Source: an uncultured bacterium (lineage in GTDB: Bacteria; Planctomycetota; Planctomycetia; Pirellulales; UBA1268). Taken from it: a stretch of 16,383 nucleotides of DNA. Shown here in pieces: positions 6,765 to 13,595 of this stretch. Made by a program: the position numbers and the translations under genes. The stretch's first letter is position 1. Every line of letters starts with the position of its first letter. The DNA is taken from contig CALGAS010000244.1 in the NCBI GenBank assembly GCA_937959175.1, forward strand, positions 1 to 16,383, written 5' to 3'. The notes beneath the pieces were generated by a model. The model ran no database searches. It worked only from the letters and a program-made list of their open reading frames with translations, and was not told the origin of the DNA.

Positions 6765-7469
6765 GGGGTGCGGCACCGCCCCGGCCACCGGATCGTAGCG
6801 AACCGACATCATCACGCCGGCCCGCTCAGCCAGCTCGGCCAGCCGCTCGAGGATGCAATATTCCTCGGCGAACTCCCGGGCCAGGTTGGCCCGCCCCGCT
6901 GCCGAAAGGCCCGTGCCCCGGGAGGCCTGAAGCCGATTCCGCTCGGCGGTGGGCCGGAAGCCGAACAGCCGCTCGAAGTCGTCGCCGAGACGTTCCGTGG
7001 CGATCACGCCGGCGAGTTGCCCCGGCTCGAGCTGATCGAGGAGGCCGCCGAGATACCAGACAAAGCCTTGGGGCACATGGCCGATCAGCGTCATCATCGT
7101 GCCCATGGCGGAGACGTCGAAACGACCTCCTCGCACGAGCCGGGTCGCGAAATCATCGGCATCGGCAAACAACCTGAGAAACTCCGCTTCGCAGCGATGG
7201 CGAAGTCGGGCAATTGGGTCTTCCTTGCGAGCCGCCGGCAAGAGGTCGTTCTCCAGCAGGTGCCGCCGCCAGTTGAAGGCCGACACGAACCGGGCCACCG
7301 GATCCCGCACCAAGACGACATACCGATGACCTGCCGCCGGCAGCGGCCGCCGCATGTGGAAGTGCTCGAACTGAAAGCCCCGGCCCCGCAGTTCCTCGAC
7401 GACGCTGCTGCCGCCGCACTTGCCGACGTGAACGAGATCGAACGGCTCTTCCGGAGTCAGGCGGGTCAT
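6759..7469 (-). CDS. Sulfotransferase family 2-like protein
   Basis: This 236-residue protein should transfer sulfate from PAPS to a carbohydrate. HVGKCGGSSV (14-23) matches the 5'-phosphosulfate loop seen as H-x-P-K-C-G-G-T-S in carbohydrate sulfotransferases (here Gly replaces Pro). VRDPVARFVSAFNWR (54-68) matches the 3'-phosphate-binding segment. There is no signal peptide or membrane anchor, so it probably acts in the cytoplasm on a lipid-linked or nucleotide-linked glycan. The ATG at 7469 overlaps the stop of the upstream glycosyltransferase-sulfotransferase fusion (ATGA), indicating translational coupling. The acceptor is unknown. The C-terminal third (from about 165) is less conserved-looking. 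Confidence 0.85.
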   Translation of the reverse strand: MTRLTPEEPFDLVHVGKCGGSSVVEELRGRGFQFEHFHMRRPLPAAGHRYVVLVRDPVARFVSAFNWRRHLLENDLLPAARKEDPIARLRHRCEAEFLRLFADADDFATRLVRGGRFDVSAMGTMMTLIGHVPQGFVWYLGGLLDQLEPGQLAGVIATERLGDDFERLFGFRPTAERNRLQASRGTGLSAAGRANLAREFAEEYCILERLAELAERAGVMMSVRYDPVAGAVPHPA

Positions 7470-9157
7470 GCTCGCCCCTGCCCCGCGGCTCGGTCGCGAA
7501 GCTGCCGGTAGACGGCGGCCACCTCGTCCGGCAGCGGTGTCTCGTCGGCCCGTTGATGCCGCAGGCGTGCTTCGAAGAAGGTCAGGTCGCTCGCCGCGGG
7601 CGTCCGGGGCAGGTCGAGCTGCCGGGCGACCGCCGCCGCCTGCTCGTTGAAGTCGGCCCCACCGCCGCCATACTCTAGCAGCGGGCAGCCAGTCGCCTCC
7701 TGCCACTCGATGAGCCGCCGGTTGTAGGCGAGCCAAAGGGCGAGTGCCTTCTCGAGGTTGAACCGGACCGGCGTCCGCTCCTCGAGCGACCGGGCCACCT
7801 CGAGCGGATGGCGAAAGACGCCGACAGTCTGAAGCCGGGGCAGGGCCTCGAGCCAGCCATCGATGCAGAACAGCAGCCGCGGATCCTTGAAGCCCCAGGC
7901 GGGGCTGTCGGCGAAGGACCGGATAAAGAGGTCGCGGGCGGCCCGATGGAGCGGCTTCCAGACGACCGGCCGCTCGGGCGGACGGTTCCAGCGGCCACCC
8001 GCCTCCCGAAAGAGATCCTCATGCAACGCCGTCAGCAGCCAGGACTCGCGATTTCCCTTCTCGTTGGCCGGCGAGGAGGTGCTGACCTCGCCGAGGTCGA
8101 GGCCGCACTCCTGAAACGTGCCGGCCAGCAGGCTCGTGCCGCTGCGGTGCATGCCCAGGATGGCCACGACCCGTTGCTCGCGGGCGTCTGCTGGCGACGA
8201 CGACGGGGGCTGGGTTTGCATGGTCGATCCGGCAATCGTACCCGCCGCCGGCGGGCCGGCGGCAGCCTGGCGATGCCCGAGGGAATCGGCCAGCCAGGGA
8301 AGGGCCGCTGCCGACACCCCCCCAAACAAGACCGCCGGCTGCCGGGGGCCAGCAAAGGGTTCGCCGCGGAGGCTCTCGTATTCGGCGAGGAAGGGCCGGA
8401 CGGGCCGCTTGGATCGCGGCGTGTTGGTGGCCACGCCCCCATGGATCTGGTGGAACGTGCCCTCGCCAAGCAGCAAGACCGGCGGGCCGTGCAGATCGCA
8501 GGCCCGCCTGTAGAAGTCTGGATTGACCAGCCCGCCGCCGGGTGACGTGAATCGCTCCTCATACCCCCCCAGCCGCTGCCAGGCCTGCCGGCCCATCGCC
8601 ATGCAGTTGCTCTCGCTGATGCTGCCGAGCCAGCCCTCCCGACTCGACTGGGCCAGACAGCTGATCGCAAACAGCCGGTAGCCGTCCTGCCGCCAGTCGA
8701 TCGATCCGAGCAGCCGGTCTTCCTCGTCCTGATCGTAGCCCTCGAGCATCGACTCGTTCTGTACCTTGGGGCCGAGGTGCCAGGAGACCGTTGCCACCAG
8801 CCGGTCGGGGAAGGCCCGCAGCGCGGCAACCGCGAGCCGCACGACACCCGGCGAGAGCATCCGCGCCCCGTCGATGCAGACCATCACACGGTCGGCGGCA
8901 GTCGCGGCCACCGCCGCATTGATGGCCGCCGCCGGAGAGGAGCACCGCGGAAACCGCATCAGCCGGCAGGCTGGCCCGGCCGCGGCCAGGCACGCCTCGG
9001 CGAGCGGCGGATCGGAGCCGACATCGACCGCGATCACCTCGTAGTCGTTCGGATTGGTGCCCTGCTGGTAGCCGGGCGAGAGCGTCTGGAGCGTGCGGGG
9101 AGCCTCCCGCGGCATGTTGTGAAAGGCGACGATAATGGAGAGCAGCGGGGTGCTCAT
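7466..9157 (-). CDS. Glycosyltransferase (family 2-like)-sulfotransferase fusion
   Basis: This 563-residue protein has two catalytic domains. Residues 1-300 are a GT-A glycosyltransferase with LSIIVAFHNM (6-15), DYEVIAVDVGS (38-48), CIDGARMLSPG (94-104) and WHLGPKVQNES (126-136), closely matching the separate enzyme at 5823-6740. A proline/serine-rich linker (about 300-328) leads to a PAPS-dependent sulfotransferase: VAILGMHRSGTSLL (331-344) as the phosphosulfate loop, FKDPR (423-427), and FRHPLEVARSL (448-458) as the 3'-phosphate site. The open frame is unbroken and no ribosome site precedes the linker methionine, so this looks like a true fusion. A sugar may be added and sulfated by one polypeptide (inference). 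The ATG at 9157 fits the domain start but lacks a clear Shine-Dalgarno; 9199 and 9253 are alternatives. Confidence 0.87.
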   Translation of the reverse strand: MSTPLLSIIVAFHNMPREAPRTLQTLSPGYQQGTNPNDYEVIAVDVGSDPPLAEACLAAAGPACRLMRFPRCSSPAAAINAAVAATAADRVMVCIDGARMLSPGVVRLAVAALRAFPDRLVATVSWHLGPKVQNESMLEGYDQDEEDRLLGSIDWRQDGYRLFAISCLAQSSREGWLGSISESNCMAMGRQAWQRLGGYEERFTSPGGGLVNPDFYRRACDLHGPPVLLLGEGTFHQIHGGVATNTPRSKRPVRPFLAEYESLRGEPFAGPRQPAVLFGGVSAAALPWLADSLGHRQAAAGPPAAGTIAGSTMQTQPPSSSPADAREQRVVAILGMHRSGTSLLAGTFQECGLDLGEVSTSSPANEKGNRESWLLTALHEDLFREAGGRWNRPPERPVVWKPLHRAARDLFIRSFADSPAWGFKDPRLLFCIDGWLEALPRLQTVGVFRHPLEVARSLEERTPVRFNLEKALALWLAYNRRLIEWQEATGCPLLEYGGGGADFNEQAAAVARQLDLPRTPAASDLTFFEARLRHQRADETPLPDEVAAVYRQLRDRAAGQGRA

Positions 9158-9191
9158 GAGCTGCCAGACGGGCGGAGGTGGATGACGGGTC

Positions 9192-9198
9192 GGTATCA
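9192..9198 (-). promoter_or_regulatory. Candidate -10 box (TATGAT) for the glycosyltransferase-sulfotransferase fusion
   Basis: The minus-strand TATGAT in this segment matches TATAAT at five of six positions and lies about 35-40 bases before the ATG at 9157. No convincing -35 hexamer is seen. It sits in the 175-base divergent gap (9158-9332). If used, it would rule out the longer starts at 9199 and 9253. Confidence 0.3.
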
Positions 9199-9318
9199 TA
9201 CTGGCGGGCGGCGTTGAGCAGGGTTTGGCCACCGGCCCATGGAGCAGCATCACGCATGACAGCAGCCACAGCGAACGGTTTCCTCATGGTGCCAGACGGG
9301 CGATTTTCGCCCGTGGTG

Positions 9319-9325
9319 AAGGAAG
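9319..9325 (+). promoter_or_regulatory. Ribosome binding site fixing a GTG start
   Basis: AAGGAAG lies 7 bases before GTG 9333 and favours this start over the in-frame ATG at 9225, which has no Shine-Dalgarno and would add a basic, low-complexity leader before the first beta strand. Confidence 0.65.
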
Positions 9326-9332
9326 TGGCCGG

Positions 9333-11432
9333 GTGAGCCGTCGCTGCATCCTCATTCTCGGCATGCACCGCAGCGGTACGTCGGCGCTGACCAGGACCCT
9401 CGGCCTGCTCGGTGGTGAACTGCCTGCCGAGACGATGCCCCCGGCAGCCGACAATCCCCGCGGGTACTGGGAATCGCCGTCGCTGGCTCGTTTCAACAAC
9501 CAGCTTCTCCGCTCGGCCGGCACGGCCTGGAACGACGAGGCGGCGATCCCGGAGGCCTGGTTTGCCGATCCAGCCCGGGCGGCCGACCGTGCCATCGCCC
9601 GCGATCTGCTCGCCGCGGCCTTTCCCGGTGACGGCCCCTTCGTCTTCAAGGATCCACGGATCTGCCGGCTGCTGCCCTTCTGGCGGCCGACCCTCGAAGC
9701 AGCCGGCATCGAGTTCTTCCCCGTGCTGATGCTCAGGGATCCGCTTGAAGTGGCCCGCTCGCTGGCGGCCCGCGCGGACGATCCCGCCTTCCGGCCGGCG
9801 GCCGTCGTCGCGGAGGCCCGCGGGTTGCTGCTCTGGCTGCGGTATGTCCTGGACGCCGAGCGGCATTCGCGTGACACGCCGCGGCACGTCATCGGGTATT
9901 CCGACCTGCTCGCCAACTGGCGGCCGCAGCTCGAACTGCTTCTCGAAGCGGGCCTGCTGCCGCCGCTTCGTGGCGAGGCCGCCGGGCAGGTCGACGCGTT
10001 TCTTGACCGGTCCCTGCGGCGGAATCGCAGCGGCGACATCGAGTCCGCTCCAGATGATGCGTGTCGCCCCGGTCGGGCCACCGCCCGCGGCCTGCTATCC
10101 AGCCTGCACGACCAGACCCTTTCCCCATCGGCCGCCGATGCCCTCGCGGCCTGCCTCGATCAGCTGGTTGCCGCGTATGCACCGCTTCGCGGCCAGCGGA
10201 GCCCCCAGGATCCGCACGACCCCTGGGCGGAGGCGATTCTCTCGGCTCTCGATCGGATTCCGGCGGCCGCGCCGGCGGCTCCACGACCGCATCAGGAACC
10301 CTCCGTGGAGCCCGCCCCCCGGGCGATCTTCCTCTCGGGAGTGCCCAACTCGATCGGCCATATCTATCGCGTCGAGCATCCGGTTGCCGCCCTCCAGGCC
10401 TCCGGCTGGCAGGCCGCCTGGCTGCCGCTCGACGATCCCCGAGCTGAAGCGGAGACGGCCGAAGCAGATCTGGTGGTGGTCTTCCGCTGCGGCTGGAACG
10501 ATCAGCTCGCCCGGATTGCTGCATGCTGCAGGCAGCGGGGAGCCGCGATGGTCTATGACGTGGACGACCTCCTCTTCGATCCGGCAGTGATCGCCGCCGG
10601 CCAGATCGCGGTGCTGACCGTGATGGTCCCGGAGGAACGGCAGCGGTGGATCATCTCCGCGGCCGGCCACCGGACGCTGCTCGAGCAGGCTGACGCCGCC
10701 GTTCTGACGACGCTCCCCCTGGCAGAGGCAGCGAGTCACCATTGCCGGCGGTGCTTCGTGCTGCCCAACTCGCTCGACTCCCGGATGGAGGCGGCAGCCA
10801 CGGCCGCTCTGCCGACGCCCAAAGAGTCAGCTGCCGACGGTCGGCCCCGACTCTGCTTCGCCAGCGGCACGCCTTCCCACGACCGCGACTTCGCCGTGGC
10901 CGCCGAGGCGATCGCCCGGCTCTTCACCCGCAACCCTGAGCCGCGGCTGGTGGTCATCGGCCACCTGGACGTCCGCATCTACCCTTGCCTGCTCCCGTTC
11001 GCCGATCGGATCGAGTGGCGGCCCCCGGTGCCCCTGCTCGAGCTTTTCGCGCACCTTGCCCGCTGCGACATCAATCTCGCACCGCTGGAACTGGGCAATC
11101 CGTTTTGCGATGGCAAGAGCGCCGTTCGCTGCCTGTTTGCCGCCGCCGTGGGTGTGCCGACCGTCGCCAGTCCGACCCAACCGCTCCGGGAGGCGATCAT
11201 TGACGGTGAGACCGGATGGCTGGCCGACGATGTCGCCGCCTGGGAGGACGCCCTCGGGCGACTCACAGCTGACGCCGGCCTCCGGGAACGGCTCGGCCGG
11301 GCGGCCCGGCTCCACGCGTTGGCCCAGTCGGGATTCGCGGCGTATCGTGACCTCGCGGCGGAGACCTTCACAAGGATCATCCGCGATGCTGGAGTTCGTC
11401 GCCCTCGTTGGTCGCAGGAAGGAGCAGAATGA
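9333..11432 (+). CDS. Sulfotransferase-glycosyltransferase (GT-B, GT4-like) fusion
   Basis: This 699-residue protein has its domains in the reverse order to the divergent neighbour. Residues 1-300 are a PAPS sulfotransferase: ILGMHRSGTSAL (8-19), FKDPR (105-109) and LRDPLEVARSL (134-144). A linker (about 305-328) leads to a GT-B glycosyltransferase (331-690) with SGVPNSIGHIYRVEHP (335-350), the VYDVDDLLFDP motif (407-417), LPNSLDS (477-483), FASGTPSHDRDF (509-520) and the donor-site region ELGNPFCDGKSAVRCLFAA (586-604) ending at GETGWL (625-630). The GTG at 9333 begins directly at the first beta strand and has AAGGAAG 7 bases upstream. There is no membrane segment. Sulfation and glycosylation of the same cytoplasmic glycan intermediate is the likely role. 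Its stop overlaps the GroES-like start (ATGA). Confidence 0.87.
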   Translation: MSRRCILILGMHRSGTSALTRTLGLLGGELPAETMPPAADNPRGYWESPSLARFNNQLLRSAGTAWNDEAAIPEAWFADPARAADRAIARDLLAAAFPGDGPFVFKDPRICRLLPFWRPTLEAAGIEFFPVLMLRDPLEVARSLAARADDPAFRPAAVVAEARGLLLWLRYVLDAERHSRDTPRHVIGYSDLLANWRPQLELLLEAGLLPPLRGEAAGQVDAFLDRSLRRNRSGDIESAPDDACRPGRATARGLLSSLHDQTLSPSAADALAACLDQLVAAYAPLRGQRSPQDPHDPWAEAILSALDRIPAAAPAAPRPHQEPSVEPAPRAIFLSGVPNSIGHIYRVEHPVAALQASGWQAAWLPLDDPRAEAETAEADLVVVFRCGWNDQLARIAACCRQRGAAMVYDVDDLLFDPAVIAAGQIAVLTVMVPEERQRWIISAAGHRTLLEQADAAVLTTLPLAEAASHHCRRCFVLPNSLDSRMEAAATAALPTPKESAADGRPRLCFASGTPSHDRDFAVAAEAIARLFTRNPEPRLVVIGHLDVRIYPCLLPFADRIEWRPPVPLLELFAHLARCDINLAPLELGNPFCDGKSAVRCLFAAAVGVPTVASPTQPLREAIIDGETGWLADDVAAWEDALGRLTADAGLRERLGRAARLHALAQSGFAAYRDLAAETFTRIIRDAGVRRPRWSQEGAE

Positions 11433-11770
11433 ACGAGTTTGTCGAGCCGCTCGGGATGCGGGTCTTGATCCGCAAGGATGAGAACCGCCAGACGACCCGC
11501 GGGGGCATCGTCCTCCCCGACAAGGCCGAGATTCCGACGATCAGCGGCCGCGTCGTGGAGGTGAGCCTTCAGGTCGAGCGGGACGCCGACGTGCCGATCG
11601 ACAAGTACGACAAGGTGCTGTTTCATCCCAAAAACGCGATTCCGGTCGATCTCGAGGGCAACAACCTTCTCTATGTGGTGCCGGTTGAGGACGTCGTCGC
11701 CGTCTTTCGGCGGGCCGGGACGCCTGCAGGCCGCCGCGATGGCGAATCGGATGCGGCAGGCGACGACTAG
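11429..11770 (+). CDS. GroES-like co-chaperonin, no adjacent groEL
   Basis: This 113-residue protein has the GroES fold pattern. PLGMRVLIRKDENRQTTRGG opens the barrel, and GGIVLP (25-30) lies in the mobile loop whose I-V-L triplet contacts GroEL. Next come SGRVVEVS (39-46), DKYDKVLFH (58-66), and the closing LLYVVPVEDVVAVF (80-93). The usual glycine-rich segment after the second strand (VGPG-like) is replaced by VSLQVERDADVPI, and a charged 20-residue tail is added, so it is divergent. The start overlaps the upstream stop (ATGA) with AGGAAGGAG just before it. No groEL follows; the next gene is a porin. It may assist a GroEL encoded elsewhere, perhaps for the coupled large fusion enzyme. That role is speculative. 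Confidence 0.85.
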   Translation: MNEFVEPLGMRVLIRKDENRQTTRGGIVLPDKAEIPTISGRVVEVSLQVERDADVPIDKYDKVLFHPKNAIPVDLEGNNLLYVVPVEDVVAVFRRAGTPAGRRDGESDAAGDD

Positions 11771-11786
11771 CCGCCGGGACGCTTCG

Positions 11787-11823
11787 GGCAAGCGGGGCAA
11801 GGCAGACGAGGCAAGCGGGGCAA
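11787..11823. repeat. 14-base direct repeat pair
   Basis: GGCAAGCGGGGCAA occurs at 11787-11800 and again at 11810-11823, a 23-base period, in the gap between the GroES-like gene and the porin. The function is unknown: a tandem-duplication scar or a double binding site are both possible. Confidence 0.6.
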
Positions 11824-11938
11824 ACCCTGCCGATTCCCCCGATTGCGATCATGGCGCAGGTCCGGTGGCAACGATGAGACCGGTGGTGCGGGCTGGCCGA
11901 GGCCCGACCCTTTGGGATCGGGGAGAGGGAGCAGCCGG

Positions 11939-13360
11939 GTGGGGACGCGACGGAAAGCCTGCAGGACGATCCTGGCCGCCGCCCTGCTCGTGCTCGGCGG
12001 ACGGCCGGCGATCGCCCAGGCCCCTCCCGAATCTGACGTTCCGCCCGTTCGGACCCGCCTCGCCTGGGAAACGACCGACTACGCCAGCGGCCCGGAGCGG
12101 TATCTCCACATTCCGGCCCTCGAGCGGCGTGACTTCTTCACCTACGGCTGGATCGAGGCGGGCATCGGGGCCAACAACTGGGGCACCCCCTTCAACGGCC
12201 CAATCACGCTGGCCGACCGCTCCTGGCAGGGCCAGCTCAACCAGCTCTACTTCATCACCGAGCGGGAAACCGACGGCTCGGCCGGCTGGGACTGGGGCGG
12301 CCGGGTCGATCTCCTGTTCGGCACCGACTATCTCTTCACGACCGCCCGCGGCCTCGACGCCTACTTCTTCCAGGAGACCGGGATCGAGAATGTCGCCTCC
12401 TGGGACTTCAGCAAGGACTACGGCCTCGCGATGCCGCAGCTCTACGCCGATTTCACCCGGGGCAACGTCAACCTCCGGTTCGGCCACTTCTACAGCATCC
12501 TCGGCTACGAGGAGGTGCCGGCGATCGGCAACTTCTTCTACACCCACTGCTTCTCGATGCAGTTCTCCCCCTTCACGTTCACCGGCTTCCTCGGCTCCTG
12601 GAGCCCGAACGACCAGCTCCAGATTTACGCCGGCATCCACAACGGCTGGAACAACTTCTCCGACCCGATGAAGACCAGCGGGCCCTGGGCAGTGCAGAAC
12701 CGCACCTACCCCGGCTTCTCGAGCACGGCGGCCTTCCTGGGCGGCATGGACTTCGCCAGCTCCGACCAGCGGCAGACCCTCTCGATCATGGCCACGTCCG
12801 GCAACGAGCGGACGGCGCTCGGCCTGCGGCCCCGGGACGGCTCGCTGGTGGGCAACCGCTCGCTGATCAGCACGGTCTACACCAACCGGCTCAGCGACCG
12901 GCTCACCTGGGTCTTCCAGAACGACAACGCCTGGCAGTTCAACGCGGACGTCGCCCCCGGCAACGTCGGCCAGCCGGCCGGCCTGGCCCAGTGGTATTCG
13001 TTCGTGAACTATCTGTTCTGGGAGTTCAATGAGCAGTGGATGGGGGGCGTGCGGCTCGAGTACTTCCGCGACAACAACGGCTACATCATCTCCGCGCCAA
13101 TCCGCAACGAGAGCGTGCTCGGCAATCTCGGCTACTGGGCGGGCGACTTCGCCGGCAACTTCTGGGAGCTGACCTTCGGGCTCAACTACTACCACAGCAA
13201 CAATCTCGTCATCCGGCCGGAGCTCCGCTACGACTGGTTCACGCCCAACACCCCGACCACCAACCGCCCCTACGGCAAGCCGCTGGGCCAGAAGATCGGC
13301 GCCGGCGGCAACCAGCTCGGCCAGTTCTACGGCGGATGTGATTTCATCTGGCAGTTCTGA
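11939..13360 (+). CDS. Outer-membrane beta-barrel porin (BBP2/OprB-like)
   Basis: This 473-residue exported protein begins with a signal peptide: basic RRK near the start, hydrophobic TILAAALLVLGG (10-21), and probable cleavage after AIA (24-26). The mature part is rich in aromatic residues, Gly and Asn with alternating strand patterns, for example FFTYGWIEAGIGANNWG, NLRFGHFYSILGYEEVPA and WELTFGLNYYHSNNLVIRP, and ends in a terminal aromatic (FIWQF) as expected for BAM-assembled barrels. This fits the large putative porins (BBP2 / PF07642) common in planctomycetes. It should sit in the outer membrane as a diffusion channel; the substrate is unknown. The GTG at 11939 is chosen for GAGGGAG 7 bases upstream and because it begins right at the signal peptide. 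It probably has its own promoter. Confidence 0.85.
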   Translation: MGTRRKACRTILAAALLVLGGRPAIAQAPPESDVPPVRTRLAWETTDYASGPERYLHIPALERRDFFTYGWIEAGIGANNWGTPFNGPITLADRSWQGQLNQLYFITERETDGSAGWDWGGRVDLLFGTDYLFTTARGLDAYFFQETGIENVASWDFSKDYGLAMPQLYADFTRGNVNLRFGHFYSILGYEEVPAIGNFFYTHCFSMQFSPFTFTGFLGSWSPNDQLQIYAGIHNGWNNFSDPMKTSGPWAVQNRTYPGFSSTAAFLGGMDFASSDQRQTLSIMATSGNERTALGLRPRDGSLVGNRSLISTVYTNRLSDRLTWVFQNDNAWQFNADVAPGNVGQPAGLAQWYSFVNYLFWEFNEQWMGGVRLEYFRDNNGYIISAPIRNESVLGNLGYWAGDFAGNFWELTFGLNYYHSNNLVIRPELRYDWFTPNTPTTNRPYGKPLGQKIGAGGNQLGQFYGGCDFIWQF

Positions 13361-13393
13361 TTTCACGGCTTCGTGGCCATCCATGGCCCGCGA

Positions 13394-13439
13394 AAAGCCC
13401 AACGACCCGCCGTCCCCCCAGCTCGCGCCGGGGGGCTTT
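13394..13439 (+). terminator. Terminator-like structure after the porin
   Basis: AAAGCCC at 13394-13400 pairs with GGGCTTT at 13433-13439, and an inner CCCCCC (13414-13419) with GGGGGG (13430-13435) offers an alternative stem. It ends in CTTTA rather than a strong T run, so a weak intrinsic terminator is plausible. It is 33 bases past the porin stop. Confidence 0.4.
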
Positions 13440-13441
13440 AT

Positions 13442-13490
13442 GGAACAGGGGACTGGCTCCGAGCGAAGCGAGGTGCCTGTACCCTTTTCC
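13442..13490. repeat. 49-base imperfect palindrome with GCGAAGC apex (REP-like)
   Basis: The sequence is symmetric about 13466. Seventeen of 22 arm positions are Watson-Crick pairs, tandem G/A mismatches flank the apex (61-62/70-71), and the centre is GCGAAGC, known to form an exceptionally stable mini-hairpin. Three of the other mismatches are isolated T/T or G/A. No second copy is in this window. It resembles the dispersed palindromes I associate with planctomycete genomes, but genome-wide copy number is not visible here. It does not encode protein. Confidence 0.6.
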
Positions 13491-13559
13491 AACTCGAGGA
13501 CGCACTCGGAATACGGGTTCGCGAGGGCAGTTGCGGGCGATCTCTCGGTCCGAACGTTG

Positions 13560-13589
13560 TTGACAGCCAGCGAGCCCCGCCGCTATCCC
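13560..13589 (+). promoter_or_regulatory. Promoter candidate, possibly leaderless, for the ion channel gene
   Basis: A perfect -35 hexamer TTGACA (13560-13565), an 18-base spacer and a weak -10 TATCCC (13584-13589) lie so close to the ATG at 13596 that transcription would begin at about the start codon. This agrees with the absence of a Shine-Dalgarno before that ATG. A leaderless message is therefore proposed, by inference. Confidence 0.45.
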
Positions 13590-13595
13590 ATTGAG

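Noticed and set aside
8190..8260. Possibility that the glycosyltransferase-sulfotransferase fusion is two genes with a start at the linker Met (8221)
   Set aside because: No Shine-Dalgarno precedes that methionine and the frame runs without stop through both domains.
11849..13492. A 547-codon open frame on the - strand opposite the porin
   Set aside because: It is the mirror of a gene with strong signal-peptide and barrel features. High GC content keeps antisense frames open, and its composition (Glu/Val/Gly-rich, no motif) is typical of such a shadow.
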